Below are positions 8,395-17,437 of a stretch of 64,000 nucleotides of DNA, in pieces. The position numbers were made by a program, and so were the translations under genes. The notes below the pieces were generated by a model. The model searched no databases, was not told the DNA's origin, and worked only from the letters and a program-made list of their open reading frames with translations. The stretch's first letter is position 1. Each line of letters opens with the position of its first letter. Source of the DNA: a virus; the IMG/VR virus record IMGVR_UViG_3300023184_000037, positions 62,001 through 126,000 of that record; one strand, given 5' to 3'.

Positions 8395-9519
8395 ATGCAA
8401 AGTCAAAAAATCACAGAAGATTTAAAGATAAAAATCAGGAGCTTGGTAAAACAAGCAATTGTAAAGGCTCATAATGAGCCAAGCAAGCATATGATTAAAG
8501 AGATGCCGGGTAGAATTACGATGGCATGTCCCTATTGTGGTGACTCGACGACTGACCATAAAAAGAAGCGTGGAAATCTCTACTGGGACACCTTACAATT
8601 CCACTGTTTTAACTGTGGAGTTCACTCAAATGCATACCAATTATTAAAAGACCATCACGTAAAATTCCAAAGCACAGATGATTCCATCCAAGTTATTGAT
8701 TACATTCAAGAACATAAAATGGAAACAAATGAAATTGAAGTCCTTGAACATGACGTTTTCAAATTGACTTATGATATGGCACCAACCCGAAAAGAATTAA
8801 TGGAATGGTTTAAATTTAAAGAAGTCGAACCTGGAGACCCAGCATTTTTCTATCTTAAGAATAGATTATTGGCCAGTCAAATGCACCGATTCATGTACTC
8901 TCCTAAGGATAAAAGAATTGTAGTACTCAATGTAGCTCCAAATGACAAAGTTATCGGTTTTCAAACTCGCTCAATCGACAAGCGTTCTAATTCTCGTTAT
9001 TTAACTTATGACCTTGAGAAGATGTATCAAGAGATTCAACGGGAGATTGTGCTTACTGATGAAGAGTTGATTGGCGTTAAAAAACTTTCAACACTATTTG
9101 GAGTAATGATCGTAGACTTTGAACGCGATGTTACAATGTTTGAAGGACCTATTGACGCAATGTTCATGCAAAATTCGATTGGCTTGGCAACTGCAGGTCG
9201 TTCAACTCTTGAATTTGATGAGATACCTACAATTAGATATATGTTTGATAACGATACTACCGGTAAAAAGAAGATGATGGAAAAGATCCGAAGAGGCAAG
9301 CAAATATTTACATGGGAGAAATTCTTTAAAGACACTAAAATTGACAAGGACTGGGAAGATTACCTACAAAAATTGGACAAAGATGAAAGAGATAAATATC
9401 CTAAACATATAGGTGATTTAAACGATTTGGTGATCGCATCGTGGCTAACAAAAAATAAATGTTTAGCACAGATTCAAAAGTATTTTACTAACTCCAGACT
9501 AGATGCATATTACCTATGA
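8395..9519 (+). CDS. 61: DNA primase, T4 gp61-like
   Basis: This 374-residue protein (T4 gp61 is 342) has an N-terminal zinc ribbon with CPYCGDS and, 30 residues on, FHCFNCGVHS. It is followed by a primase core and a TOPRIM-like region: MFEGPIDAMFMQNSIGLATAG supplies the catalytic Glu, and RYMFDNDTTGKKK the Asp pair. It makes RNA primers on the lagging strand together with the gp41 helicase. Its end overlaps the next small gene by 4 bases. Confidence 0.85.
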   Translation: MQSQKITEDLKIKIRSLVKQAIVKAHNEPSKHMIKEMPGRITMACPYCGDSTTDHKKKRGNLYWDTLQFHCFNCGVHSNAYQLLKDHHVKFQSTDDSIQVIDYIQEHKMETNEIEVLEHDVFKLTYDMAPTRKELMEWFKFKEVEPGDPAFFYLKNRLLASQMHRFMYSPKDKRIVVLNVAPNDKVIGFQTRSIDKRSNSRYLTYDLEKMYQEIQREIVLTDEELIGVKKLSTLFGVMIVDFERDVTMFEGPIDAMFMQNSIGLATAGRSTLEFDEIPTIRYMFDNDTTGKKKMMEKIRRGKQIFTWEKFFKDTKIDKDWEDYLQKLDKDERDKYPKHIGDLNDLVIASWLTKNKCLAQIQKYFTNSRLDAYYL

Positions 9520-9734
9520 TAAAAAAAGATTTTTTACAAATGGTTGCTCAGGAATTCGAAGATTTTGAAAATGAGAAAAACAAAAGAAAGAATATTAAGA
9601 TGATGCTTGATTTTAGCACATCAGCATATTCTCACAACACAAAAGAATTTAAAATGACTAAGCCAAGATTAAAGGCAAAGTTAAAAAGTTCAGTATTCAT
9701 TAAGGACAATAATAAAGGAAATTCACTTTTTTAA
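9516..9734 (+). CDS. Small basic protein, unknown
   Basis: A 72-residue Lys-rich protein (pattern KNKRKNIKM, KPRLKAKLKS) starts within the last codons of the primase gene and ends LF. No recognised motif. Position between primase and UvsY suggests a replication or recombination accessory role. The overlap with the primase and the short gap to the next gene support it being real. Confidence 0.5.
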   Translation: MIKKDFLQMVAQEFEDFENEKNKRKNIKMMLDFSTSAYSHNTKEFKMTKPRLKAKLKSSVFIKDNNKGNSLF

Positions 9735-9745
9735 AAGCATAATAT

Positions 9746-10174
9746 ATGACAGACGTCAAAGACAAGATAACTCAGCTCGACGAATATTTAATTAAGCAGA
9801 GAGAAGATTGGACCCAAAAAATAAAAGGTCTAACTGAGGAACTTAAGTTAGGTAACAATCTTGAGAGTGTAAGCGCATTCACTCTTAGTTATCGACAAAT
9901 ATTGGTTGAACACTTAGCAACCATGGGTAATAGAATCAAAACCCAAAAATCAGTAGTAGATAAAAAATATAAAGATAAATGGATTGAGTATTATAGTTAC
10001 GACTATAAACTCACCGATAAAATGCGTGAAAAATTCGTCGAAGCAGACATTGCCGACGACACGAATATCCTTGAGTTGCTGATAACTCAGAAAAACTTTT
10101 TTGAGGGTTCAATTAAGACACTCGATAATATGGGCTTTGCAATTAAGAATCGCCTCGATATTAGTCGTTTATAA
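9746..10174 (+). CDS. uvsY: Recombination mediator, T4 UvsY-like
   Basis: This 142-residue, mostly helical protein (T4 UvsY is 137) ends with LLITQKNFFEGSIKTLDNMG and then FAIKNRLDISRL. This parallels the UvsY C-terminus (SGALDAIKSRGFAIKHIQDMRAF), and a preceding KWIEYYSYDY matches its LDYYSG region. UvsY loads UvsX onto gp32-coated single strands. As in T4, it lies next to uvsW. The match is from memory of the family pattern, not an alignment. Confidence 0.65.
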   Translation: MTDVKDKITQLDEYLIKQREDWTQKIKGLTEELKLGNNLESVSAFTLSYRQILVEHLATMGNRIKTQKSVVDKKYKDKWIEYYSYDYKLTDKMREKFVEADIADDTNILELLITQKNFFEGSIKTLDNMGFAIKNRLDISRL

Positions 10175-10190
10175 AAAGATCGCATGAGAT

Positions 10191-11699
10191 TTGATTTTAA
10201 CATTAACGGATGATAATCAATTTTTAAGAATTGATGAAGCAACCGAAATTGAGTTAGAGCAGATTAGAATCTCTCTGACCAAAAGAATAGAAAGCTGGAG
10301 GTTTCACCCTCTAGTTAAACGCGGAGTTTGGGATGGATACGTATCATATATTAAAGATGATAAATGGATTCCTGCCGGACTTTGGCGTCATGTTATGACA
10401 ATATGTAAAGAATACCGATACGAACTTAAAATCGAGGGTATTAAGAGGCTTATTGACTCCAATATTAATGCAGAACAGTTTGAGGTTTGGGCTACTGACT
10501 TCTTTAAGGGCTCACAGTTTACACCTCGTGACTATCAAATAGAAACTGCATATAACATTTTAAAATTTAGAAAGTGTCTAGCAGAGCTTGCAACTTCAGC
10601 AGGTAAGACACTGATTAGCTTCTTGACCGTCGCCTACATGCTTGAAAAGGGGCATGCTCAACGGATTCTTTTCATTGTACCAAATGTTTCATTGGTTGTT
10701 CAGGCCCATGAAGATTTCCATGAATATAATTATAAAAATAGAATTGACCTAAGAATCCAACAAATATTTGCAGGACAAGAGGTTAAAAAGAACAAAAATA
10801 TAATTATTGGGACCTATCAATCATTAATTAAGAAGGACGCTGCCTATTTTGCAGAGTTCGACGCTGTTATTGTAGATGAAACGCACAAAGCAAAAGGTGC
10901 CAGTATTAAGGAGATTCTTAGCAAGTGTGTTAATGCAAAATATAGGTTTGGACTTTCGGGTACAATACCAAAAGATGGTACACTTGACAAATTAACCCTA
11001 ATGAGCCAGACTGGCCCAGTTATTAGTGAAGTTAAGGCAAGTTTCTTACAAGAGCAGGGGCATATTGCACAATGTGTTGTTAAGGTTATTGAAATGAACT
11101 ATGCAACTCCAAAACAGCGAACAGCTTTCATGGAATTGGCCCAAAACAGATATGAAAATAAAGATGTGTTCTCATTAGAACAAAACTTTGTAATCACTAG
11201 CGATGCGCGACTTAATTTTATTTCAAATGTAATTGCAAGAGTTCCCAGGAACTCATTGGTGCTTTTCCATCGAATAGAACATGGACAAAGACTATATGAA
11301 AAGTTGAGACAAGAGAGCAACAAAAGGGTATTTTATGTCGATGGTGGAACTGCTTCAGAGATCCGAGAGGAATATAAAAAGAAGATGGAGGCTGGAGAGG
11401 AAATTGTAATTGTTGCAAGTTTCGGAACCTTCTCTACAGGTATATCAATCAAGAAAATTCACAACATATTTTTTACCGAATCTTTTAAATCAGAGGTAAT
11501 TATTAGACAATCAATTGGACGTGGACTTCGACAACACGCATCAAAAGACAAAGTATTGATTGTTGATTTTGTAGATGATATTAGAACACTCGAATGGGAT
11601 AACTATTTATACAAGCATGGAAAGGTACGCCAATCTATTTATAAACAAGAGAAATTTGAATACACTGTAAAGAAAGTGGATTTTGATGGGGATATATAA
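10191..11699 (+). CDS. uvsW: Recombination DNA-RNA helicase, T4 UvsW-like (TTG start)
   Basis: A 502-residue superfamily 2 helicase (T4 UvsW is 503). The N-terminal domain has the WRFHPLVKRGVWDGYVSYI signature of UvsW. Walker A is LATSAGKT, motif II is VDETHKAKG (DETH box), motif III is LSGTIPKDG, and motif VI is QSIGRGLRQH. It unwinds branched DNA and R-loops and helps end origin-dependent replication. The frame starts at a TTG, because an in-frame stop lies just upstream; an out-of-frame ATG at 10184 gives only a 9-residue peptide. A late-type box overlaps its last codons and serves the next gene. Confidence 0.88.
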   Translation: MILTLTDDNQFLRIDEATEIELEQIRISLTKRIESWRFHPLVKRGVWDGYVSYIKDDKWIPAGLWRHVMTICKEYRYELKIEGIKRLIDSNINAEQFEVWATDFFKGSQFTPRDYQIETAYNILKFRKCLAELATSAGKTLISFLTVAYMLEKGHAQRILFIVPNVSLVVQAHEDFHEYNYKNRIDLRIQQIFAGQEVKKNKNIIIGTYQSLIKKDAAYFAEFDAVIVDETHKAKGASIKEILSKCVNAKYRFGLSGTIPKDGTLDKLTLMSQTGPVISEVKASFLQEQGHIAQCVVKVIEMNYATPKQRTAFMELAQNRYENKDVFSLEQNFVITSDARLNFISNVIARVPRNSLVLFHRIEHGQRLYEKLRQESNKRVFYVDGGTASEIREEYKKKMEAGEEIVIVASFGTFSTGISIKKIHNIFFTESFKSEVIIRQSIGRGLRQHASKDKVLIVDFVDDIRTLEWDNYLYKHGKVRQSIYKQEKFEYTVKKVDFDGDI

Positions 11700-11700
11700 A
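11691..11700 (+). promoter_or_regulatory. Late-type promoter box for the polyprotein
   Basis: GATATATAAA overlaps the uvsW stop codon and lies 42 bases before the start of the 1016-residue polyprotein. Same family as the boxes before capsid and other packaged-protein genes. Confidence 0.45.
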
Positions 11701-11732
11701 CATAATAACGTAATAAAAAAACATATTAAAAA

Positions 11733-14700
11733 ATGGCACAAGTAAATAAAATTTCTTCATTTAAGAGTTTTACTGAAGTTAAGAATCAGGAGGCTACGAT
11801 GAAATTAAGAGAAACTAACAATGCAAAAAGACAGGAAACTGTTGGTAAAATTGGAGCAATCCTTGACGAAATGGGGTTAACATCTCTATCTGAGTTAGAT
11901 GAAGAGAAAAAACAAGCACTAATTAACAAAATGTTTGGAAACGTTTCAGAAGATGAAGCAGACGATATTGAAGATGAACTTAATAAATTAGGAGAACCTA
12001 AAAAACTAGAAGAGAGAAATGCATTCTTAGGCGCAAGAGCAAAAGCTATTGAGGAAGAGAAAAATGAATTTGAGTTTAACGGTAAAACATATAAAGTAAC
12101 AGTAAACGAAGGTAATGCCTTTGGAGATGCTGTAAGAAAAGCAAAAGAAGACGGTAAAAAAGAATTTGAATTCGACGGTAAAACTTATAAAGTTGAGGAA
12201 GGTAATGCCTTTGGAGATGCTGTAAGAAAAGCAAAAGAGGCTGGAGAGAAAGAATTTGAATTTGATGGTAAAACTTACAAAGTTGAAGAGTCTATCGATG
12301 AGGCTAAAAGAACCAAATTCACTGGTAAAACTGCTCATGATTTATACACTCAAACTGGTGGAAAACCATTCGAAGTGTTCGTTAAAAACGACTGGTACTC
12401 AGTTAACCCAGAAGAATTAAAAGATGACAAAGATACTTATTTTACTGGTTATACTAGAGATGGTTCTGATTATGAATTCGATCTTAAAGATATCGACTTT
12501 ATACAAGAATCTTTAAATGAAGGTCGTGTTAAAGCAGCTACCCTACTTCAAGAATTAATTGATGGAAATACTTCTAGAGCAGAAGGTATTAAAATGTCAA
12601 AAGACCTTGCTGAACATTATTTATATTGGTTAAGAACTTCACCTTACGGTAAGAAAAATGCTGACCTACCTCTTTACATGTTAATCAAAGCAAGTTTTGT
12701 TTGGGGAATTGAAAGACAATTAGACCCTAAATTAAAAGTAGAACTTGAAGCACTAAAAGGTAGTATTAAAGAATCAGCAGATTTTATTACTGAGGCTCGT
12801 TCAATTAATAAAATCCAATATGACTGGTCTAAACTGACAACTACAATGGCTGCAACTGCACAAAATTGGAAAACTGCAGAAGGACCTGCTAAAGAAATGT
12901 TACTTGGAAAATTAAAAGAGATGACTGCTCAAAAGAAAGCTCTAGAAGCTGAATTGGATGCTGCTATTGCTGACAAAGACAAAGACATCGAATTGGTAGT
13001 TTCTGAAGCATTCTTTAGATTACCAAAAGACGTTATTGGTAACGAATTATACTTAGCAACTCAAAATTTATCTAACCTATATGGTAGAACTTTAGCTGGA
13101 AATGATATTGATGCCGGAGTTATTGATACTGTTATTAAAGCCCTAAACACTGTTAAAAAATCTATTAAGAAATTTAATAACAAAGAAGAGGTTTTAGGAA
13201 CTGTTTACGAAGCTAAAGCAAAAGACTTAAAACCAAACCACAAATACACATCAGACTATGGTGAAGTTACATTCATCAAATTAAATCCTGATGGTAAAAC
13301 TATGAAGTTGCATTCAAAAGAAACTGGAGAAATCAAAACCGACATTTCAAATGCATACAACATGGAATTAATTGAATCAGTTGTTAATGAAGGAGATATG
13401 ACTAAACACTATGATGGTTTTATTCTATTAGACCAAAAAGGAAAAAAGACATATAAGTTTAAATACGTTAAAGGAACTAGTAATGTTAATGTTGAAAATG
13501 CAGCTATTGACAAGTTAGTAAAAGCAACTGGAGAACCAAGAGCAAATTTCATGGTTCATGGTTTTATTAAAAAAGGTGAATGGGATAAAAATAACATTAG
13601 TGTATTTGAATCTTTAAATGAAGGAAGCGCTAAACAATTTGATGTTGACTTTAACAATATGGTTAGAAACATTAAATCTGGTTATGGTTGGATCGATCCA
13701 GAATACGTAGCAGATACTTGGGAAAATTCAAGTGACTCTATCGATTTTGAATTAGTTAAAGGAGAAATCTACAAAAGATTAATTGCTGCTAAATTATTAG
13801 CCTACGCTGATGACGAAGATGAAGAAGCAGCAGGACAATATGTTAAATCATTAAAAGAACTTGGAATTAAAGAATCTTTTATTAATGAGGCAGAAAAATT
13901 TAAAAGCACTCAAGATTTTGAAGAGTTCTTAGAGGAAATTGATGGTATGCCAGAGCATAGAATCAAAAGAATCATGGGTAAAGATTACATCGATACTCCA
14001 GGAGGTTTCAGAGATGAAGCAGATGATTACGATAATGACATTGTAGAGTATACTCTTTCTAACATGGGTCGTAAAGATTTTGAAGCACTTAAAGCATGGT
14101 GGGAAAACAATGTTCAAGAATCTTTAAATGAGGCTGAAGTAAAATCTGACGATGAATTTAAAGAATATGCAATGACTGTTTTGAAAAAAGCATTTGGAGA
14201 TGACTTTGATGAAGCAAAAGCAACTGAAGTTATTGATGGAATTCTTGGAAAATGTGGCGATGATTACGGAGCTGCAGTTGGAATGATAACAAGTTCTCTT
14301 GGAGAATCAGTAGTTACTGAAGGCATTTGGCCTAAGTCTAAATTAGCTAGTTCATTTCAGTTTAAATTAGCAGACGAACTTAAACAAAATTTTAAAGGAG
14401 TATTCTATAGTATAGGTAATGATTTATACCATAATGATGAAAAAGTATACTCAATCGATGGAGATAAAGATAGTATAGACTCTATAATTTCAAAACTTAA
14501 AAAAACTATTGATGAATCAGTAGTTACTGAAGGTTTTGATGCAAACTACTGGGAAGATTATCAAGAAGGAGCTCAAAAAACGAAAAACCCAACTGCTATG
14601 GTAATCATGCAAGACGTACAAGCTGCCGTTGAAGAGTGGAATGAGAATAATGAAGTTGGACCTGAAAATGAAGTAACACCGGCCGGAGAAAAGAAAGTCT

Positions 14701-14783
14701 TAAAATTAGCAAAAGAATTTGTTAAAGCAAAAGGTTGGATTTCATTCGATATTATCGATGCAATGATCGCTCAGGAATCTTAA
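11733..14783 (+). CDS. 1016-residue capsid polyprotein with nine predicted protease sites
   Basis: The protein is built of unrelated short modules joined by a recurring linker, E-S-x(2-5)-E followed by G or A. Linkers start at residues 186 (ESIDE-A), 259 (ESLNE-G), 347 (ESADFITE-A), 548 (ESVVNE-G), 626 (ESLNE-G), 714 (ESFINE-A), 796 (ESLNE-A), 858 (ESVVTE-G) and 928 (ESVVTE-G). The sequence before each cut fits (L/I/V)-x-E, the specificity of the T4 gp21 prohead protease. Cutting would give fragments mostly of 63-91 residues. The N-terminus (ISSFKSFTEVKN) may be a variant targeting tag. Residues about 110-190 contain tandem repeats. No enzymatic motif is recognised. A late-type promoter and a downstream terminator frame it as its own unit. 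Confidence 0.7.
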   Translation: MAQVNKISSFKSFTEVKNQEATMKLRETNNAKRQETVGKIGAILDEMGLTSLSELDEEKKQALINKMFGNVSEDEADDIEDELNKLGEPKKLEERNAFLGARAKAIEEEKNEFEFNGKTYKVTVNEGNAFGDAVRKAKEDGKKEFEFDGKTYKVEEGNAFGDAVRKAKEAGEKEFEFDGKTYKVEESIDEAKRTKFTGKTAHDLYTQTGGKPFEVFVKNDWYSVNPEELKDDKDTYFTGYTRDGSDYEFDLKDIDFIQESLNEGRVKAATLLQELIDGNTSRAEGIKMSKDLAEHYLYWLRTSPYGKKNADLPLYMLIKASFVWGIERQLDPKLKVELEALKGSIKESADFITEARSINKIQYDWSKLTTTMAATAQNWKTAEGPAKEMLLGKLKEMTAQKKALEAELDAAIADKDKDIELVVSEAFFRLPKDVIGNELYLATQNLSNLYGRTLAGNDIDAGVIDTVIKALNTVKKSIKKFNNKEEVLGTVYEAKAKDLKPNHKYTSDYGEVTFIKLNPDGKTMKLHSKETGEIKTDISNAYNMELIESVVNEGDMTKHYDGFILLDQKGKKTYKFKYVKGTSNVNVENAAIDKLVKATGEPRANFMVHGFIKKGEWDKNNISVFESLNEGSAKQFDVDFNNMVRNIKSGYGWIDPEYVADTWENSSDSIDFELVKGEIYKRLIAAKLLAYADDEDEEAAGQYVKSLKELGIKESFINEAEKFKSTQDFEEFLEEIDGMPEHRIKRIMGKDYIDTPGGFRDEADDYDNDIVEYTLSNMGRKDFEALKAWWENNVQESLNEAEVKSDDEFKEYAMTVLKKAFGDDFDEAKATEVIDGILGKCGDDYGAAVGMITSSLGESVVTEGIWPKSKLASSFQFKLADELKQNFKGVFYSIGNDLYHNDEKVYSIDGDKDSIDSIISKLKKTIDESVVTEGFDANYWEDYQEGAQKTKNPTAMVIMQDVQAAVEEWNENNEVGPENEVTPAGEKKVLKLAKEFVKAKGWISFDIIDAMIAQES
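12064..12290 (+). repeat. Tandem 90-bp coding repeats in the polyprotein
   Basis: Three copies of a unit with FEF(N/D)GKTYKV, two of them preceded by GNAFGDAVRKAKE. GGTAATGCCT recurs at 12111 and 12201, exactly 90 bases apart, so the unit is 30 residues. Near identity at DNA level points to recent duplication. Confidence 0.75.
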
Positions 14784-14800
14784 AAATAATTCAAATAAAT

Positions 14801-14836
14801 AATACCTGATGTTTTACCATGTCAGGTATTTTTATT
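14801..14836 (+). terminator. Terminator after the polyprotein
   Basis: AATACCTGA and TCAGGTATT form a 9-bp stem around a 12-base loop, followed by TTTATT. The T tract merges with a TATATTTAC promoter motif. Confidence 0.75.
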
Positions 14837-14845
14837 ATATTTACA
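14834..14845 (+). promoter_or_regulatory. ATTATATTTACA promoter-like motif
   Basis: One of four copies of ATTATATTTACA, each with a T-rich box about 17-20 bases upstream. TATATTTAC resembles the Bacteroidota -7 element TAnnTTTG. Only two bases separate it from the ATG at 14848, so a transcript would be leaderless if this is the -10 box. Confidence 0.3.
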
Positions 14846-14847
14846 CT

Positions 14848-15120
14848 ATGAAACACATTAACCTATTTGAAGACTTCTTAAATGAATCTGATTATGCAGA
14901 AGCAAGGGCTGACCTTTCACTAAAGGCATCTGATCTACTTGCAAAAAGAAAGGAACTTAGAAATAAAGTTAATGACCTTAACCAAAAAGTGGATGACCCA
15001 AAATCTGCAATTCAAGCCCAAATAGCAACCCTTAAAATGCAGGCTCTGGACCTTGATAATCAAAAAATTAGAATTAACGCAAATATACTTGATTTAAGTA
15101 AAAAATTAGAAAGTTTATAA
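14848..15120 (+). CDS. Small coiled-coil protein with capsid targeting tag
   Basis: I start at the ATG at 14848, giving 90 residues; an upstream in-frame extension would run through the terminator. The N-terminus MKHINLFEDFLNE-S is a clear member of the tag family, with cleavage expected after residue 13. The remainder is a Lys/Leu/Asp heptad-like helix (KELRNKVNDLNQKVDD). This is probably a prohead-core or internal head protein. First of a run of tagged genes extending to 23.1 kb. Confidence 0.65.
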   Translation: MKHINLFEDFLNESDYAEARADLSLKASDLLAKRKELRNKVNDLNQKVDDPKSAIQAQIATLKMQALDLDNQKIRINANILDLSKKLESL

Positions 15121-15122
15121 CT

Positions 15123-15671
15123 ATGAAACACATCCAACTATTCGAACAATTTATTAACGAAGGAAAAAATGACTACGTTAAATATGTAAAAGACGCATCA
15201 AAGAAAATATTTGCACGTGGTGGTAACGGTCAAAATGTACTTGATTATCTAACAGAACTAGGAAAATATATTGATAGCACTATTGACCCAAAGGCAGACA
15301 AATGGTATGGTCCACAAACACCATCACTCTTCCAAGAACTAGTTAATAGTATGGGAATTGATGATATCGAACATAACAATGTTTCCGGTGTAAAAAGCAG
15401 CAAAAAACCAGAAGCTTTTAGAGGTGCTAGCGATTTAATCGCTGTTACCAATGATGCGATCAAACGCGCTAAAACTAATGGAGGAAATGACACTGGATGG
15501 GGTAAAGCCGCATTAGAACTTGCTGGACACCTTCAAGCTTATAAAGTAGGCGCTGGTAATCCAGGTCCTGGAGAAGACGGATTTTATACTGCTCCAACCT
15601 TAAGTACATTTACAAGATTGGTTGATGATATTGCAATGGAAAATATTAAAAAGAATAGAGTAGCTCAATAA
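15123..15671 (+). CDS. Tagged internal protein, unknown mature domain
   Basis: A 182-residue protein beginning MKHIQLFEQFINE-G. After the predicted cut the mature part has about 169 residues, mixed helix and loop (WYGPQTPSLFQELVNSMGID, GPGEDGFYTAPTLSTFTRLV). The repeated pattern of a G-P-rich loop followed by an aromatic and a helix suggests an internal duplication, but I do not recognise the fold. Two-base gap to the previous gene. Confidence 0.6.
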   Translation: MKHIQLFEQFINEGKNDYVKYVKDASKKIFARGGNGQNVLDYLTELGKYIDSTIDPKADKWYGPQTPSLFQELVNSMGIDDIEHNNVSGVKSSKKPEAFRGASDLIAVTNDAIKRAKTNGGNDTGWGKAALELAGHLQAYKVGAGNPGPGEDGFYTAPTLSTFTRLVDDIAMENIKKNRVAQ

Positions 15672-15678
15672 TTAAAAT

Positions 15679-16968
15679 ATGAAAACAAGAATCCTTAATT
15701 TTAATCAATTCATAACCGAAAGGTATGAAGTTAAATTAAATGAGCAATTGTTATTAGAGGGTGGAGCCGCTGGACACATGTCCCATCCATTCGATAATAA
15801 TGACCTAACATTTGGAGACTTCAAGAATATGATTATTGGTGGACTTCAAGGTGAACTAAACTTTGAAGAGGAACCTACTGAAAAAACAGACGGTCAAAAC
15901 GTTTTTGCAACTATTCAAAATGGTGAAGTTAAATTTGCCAGAAATAAAACTGAGTTGCAAAACCCTATGAGTCTTAAGGATTTCCAAAATAAATTTGAGG
16001 GACATGCTAGTAAACTAGTACAAGATACTTTCCAATTTGCAGCCGCTGATTTAGCAACCCTACTTGTAAAGTTACCTGCAAAAACGCAAGAGGAAGTGTT
16101 CCAGAATGGGCTGAACTTCATGAACATGGAGTTGATATATTCTGCTAACCCTAACGTAATTCACTATGACGTTGATGTAATTCAATTCCATGGCATTAAG
16201 AAGACTGATGGTGCTGGAAATATAGTTGGAGATGACAATAGTGCGGCAAAAAGTGTTAGTGGAGTACTTAAATCACTAAACGCTGATGTTGGAAGTACAT
16301 TTACAATAATTCCCCCACAAGTTATTAAACTACAAAAAGATATAAATTTTGAAGAGAATCAAACTAAATTCTTAGGAAAGCTTGATGCTCTTAAAAATCG
16401 TTATAATTTAACCGATGCCGATGCAGTTGCACGATACCATGAAATGTGGTGGAGAGAGCAAATTGATGCAACATTCGGTGATTTACCACAAAATATTAAA
16501 GAAGGACTATTATTAAGATGGGCCTATGATGATAAAAAAACCTTAAATCTTCGTTCATTAGACAAAGAGTTAACTAAAGAACAATCTGAAGCTGTTAAGA
16601 AATTTGACAAAGAGGATGTTAAAAAGAAATTCAAAGAAAACATTCGACCATTTGAAGACCTTTTCTTAGAATTGGGAAGTGTTATCTTAAAGAATGCTAG
16701 TAATTTTGTTGCTGCTTCTCCAGATAAAGAAATGCAAAGATTGCATACTGAAATCAGAACTGAAGCTGACAAAATTAAACTTAATGGAGACCTTACTCAA
16801 ATTGACAAAGTCGCAAAAGAACTTGACCGATTAGAGAGAATTGGAGGAATCCAGTCTATTATACCGACTGAAGGTATTGTATTCTCATACAAAGGACACA
16901 TGTACAAATTAACAGGAACATTCGCTGCTATTAATCAGTTGATGGGAATTATAAAATATGGAAGATAA
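15679..16968 (+). CDS. Capsid-tagged ligase-like nucleotidyltransferase
   Basis: A 429-residue protein. The tag is MKTRILNFNQFITE-R, with a second possible cut at LLLE-G near residue 33. The mature part has motifs of covalent nucleotidyltransferases (DNA/RNA ligases and capping enzymes). Motif I is EKTDGQNVF with K69; a III-like strand is FMNMELIY; motif IV is PTEGIVFSYKG with E398-G399; motif V is MYKLTG with K410. About 200 residues separate the III-like strand from IV. Related sequences occur in other T4-like phages. Presence of motif I lysine, IV and V argues for an active adenylyl or guanylyl acceptor. Its combination with a capsid tag suggests delivery with the DNA. The substrate is unknown. 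Confidence 0.6.
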   Translation: MKTRILNFNQFITERYEVKLNEQLLLEGGAAGHMSHPFDNNDLTFGDFKNMIIGGLQGELNFEEEPTEKTDGQNVFATIQNGEVKFARNKTELQNPMSLKDFQNKFEGHASKLVQDTFQFAAADLATLLVKLPAKTQEEVFQNGLNFMNMELIYSANPNVIHYDVDVIQFHGIKKTDGAGNIVGDDNSAAKSVSGVLKSLNADVGSTFTIIPPQVIKLQKDINFEENQTKFLGKLDALKNRYNLTDADAVARYHEMWWREQIDATFGDLPQNIKEGLLLRWAYDDKKTLNLRSLDKELTKEQSEAVKKFDKEDVKKKFKENIRPFEDLFLELGSVILKNASNFVAASPDKEMQRLHTEIRTEADKIKLNGDLTQIDKVAKELDRLERIGGIQSIIPTEGIVFSYKGHMYKLTGTFAAINQLMGIIKYGR

Positions 16969-16969
16969 A

Positions 16970-17422
16970 ATGAAACATATAAAACTGTTTGAACAATTTA
17001 TTAATGAATCAACAATTAATAACTTTAAACCTGAAGTATTAAAGAAATCTAATTCATTAGATGAAACATTCTTTAAGAAATTAATGCCACTTACCGCCAA
17101 AACTACCGATACTGCAATGGAATGGATCTGGGATTTTGAAGGAGAAACTATGTTTGTTCATTTCCAATATTTTGAAGTTAAACCACTTGGCAATATTATC
17201 GATACTCCAAAATACAGAATACATAATGCACAGTATTGGTTGAATGATACCCAATTAGCGCTACAAGGTAAAAGAGGTGAAGAGGTTAATGTAACCAAAT
17301 TATCATTTACTGATATAACAGACCCTAAAAAAGAGAAATCTTTAGGTTCGATTTGGGTTGATACTAAAGTTTATTTAGACGAGCAAAGAAGAGTATTTGA
17401 AGTAACAAAAAGTTCATCATAA
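16970..17422 (+). CDS. Tagged internal protein, beta-rich
   Basis: I start at 16970 so that the protein opens MKHIKLFEQFINE-S like its relatives; the upstream in-frame ATG adds only MEDK and overlaps the previous stop. The product has 150 residues. The mature region alternates beta strands (TMFVHFQYFEVKPLG, GSIWVDTKVYLDEQRRVFEV), suggesting a small barrel. No catalytic motif was seen. The gene begins one base after the ligase-like gene ends. Confidence 0.6.
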   Translation: MKHIKLFEQFINESTINNFKPEVLKKSNSLDETFFKKLMPLTAKTTDTAMEWIWDFEGETMFVHFQYFEVKPLGNIIDTPKYRIHNAQYWLNDTQLALQGKRGEEVNVTKLSFTDITDPKKEKSLGSIWVDTKVYLDEQRRVFEVTKSSS

Positions 17423-17437
17423 TTAAAAAACAAAGAG

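Noticed and set aside
14809-14848. Upstream start for the tagged 90-residue protein
   Set aside because: The extension runs through a terminator stem and removes the tag from the N-terminus.
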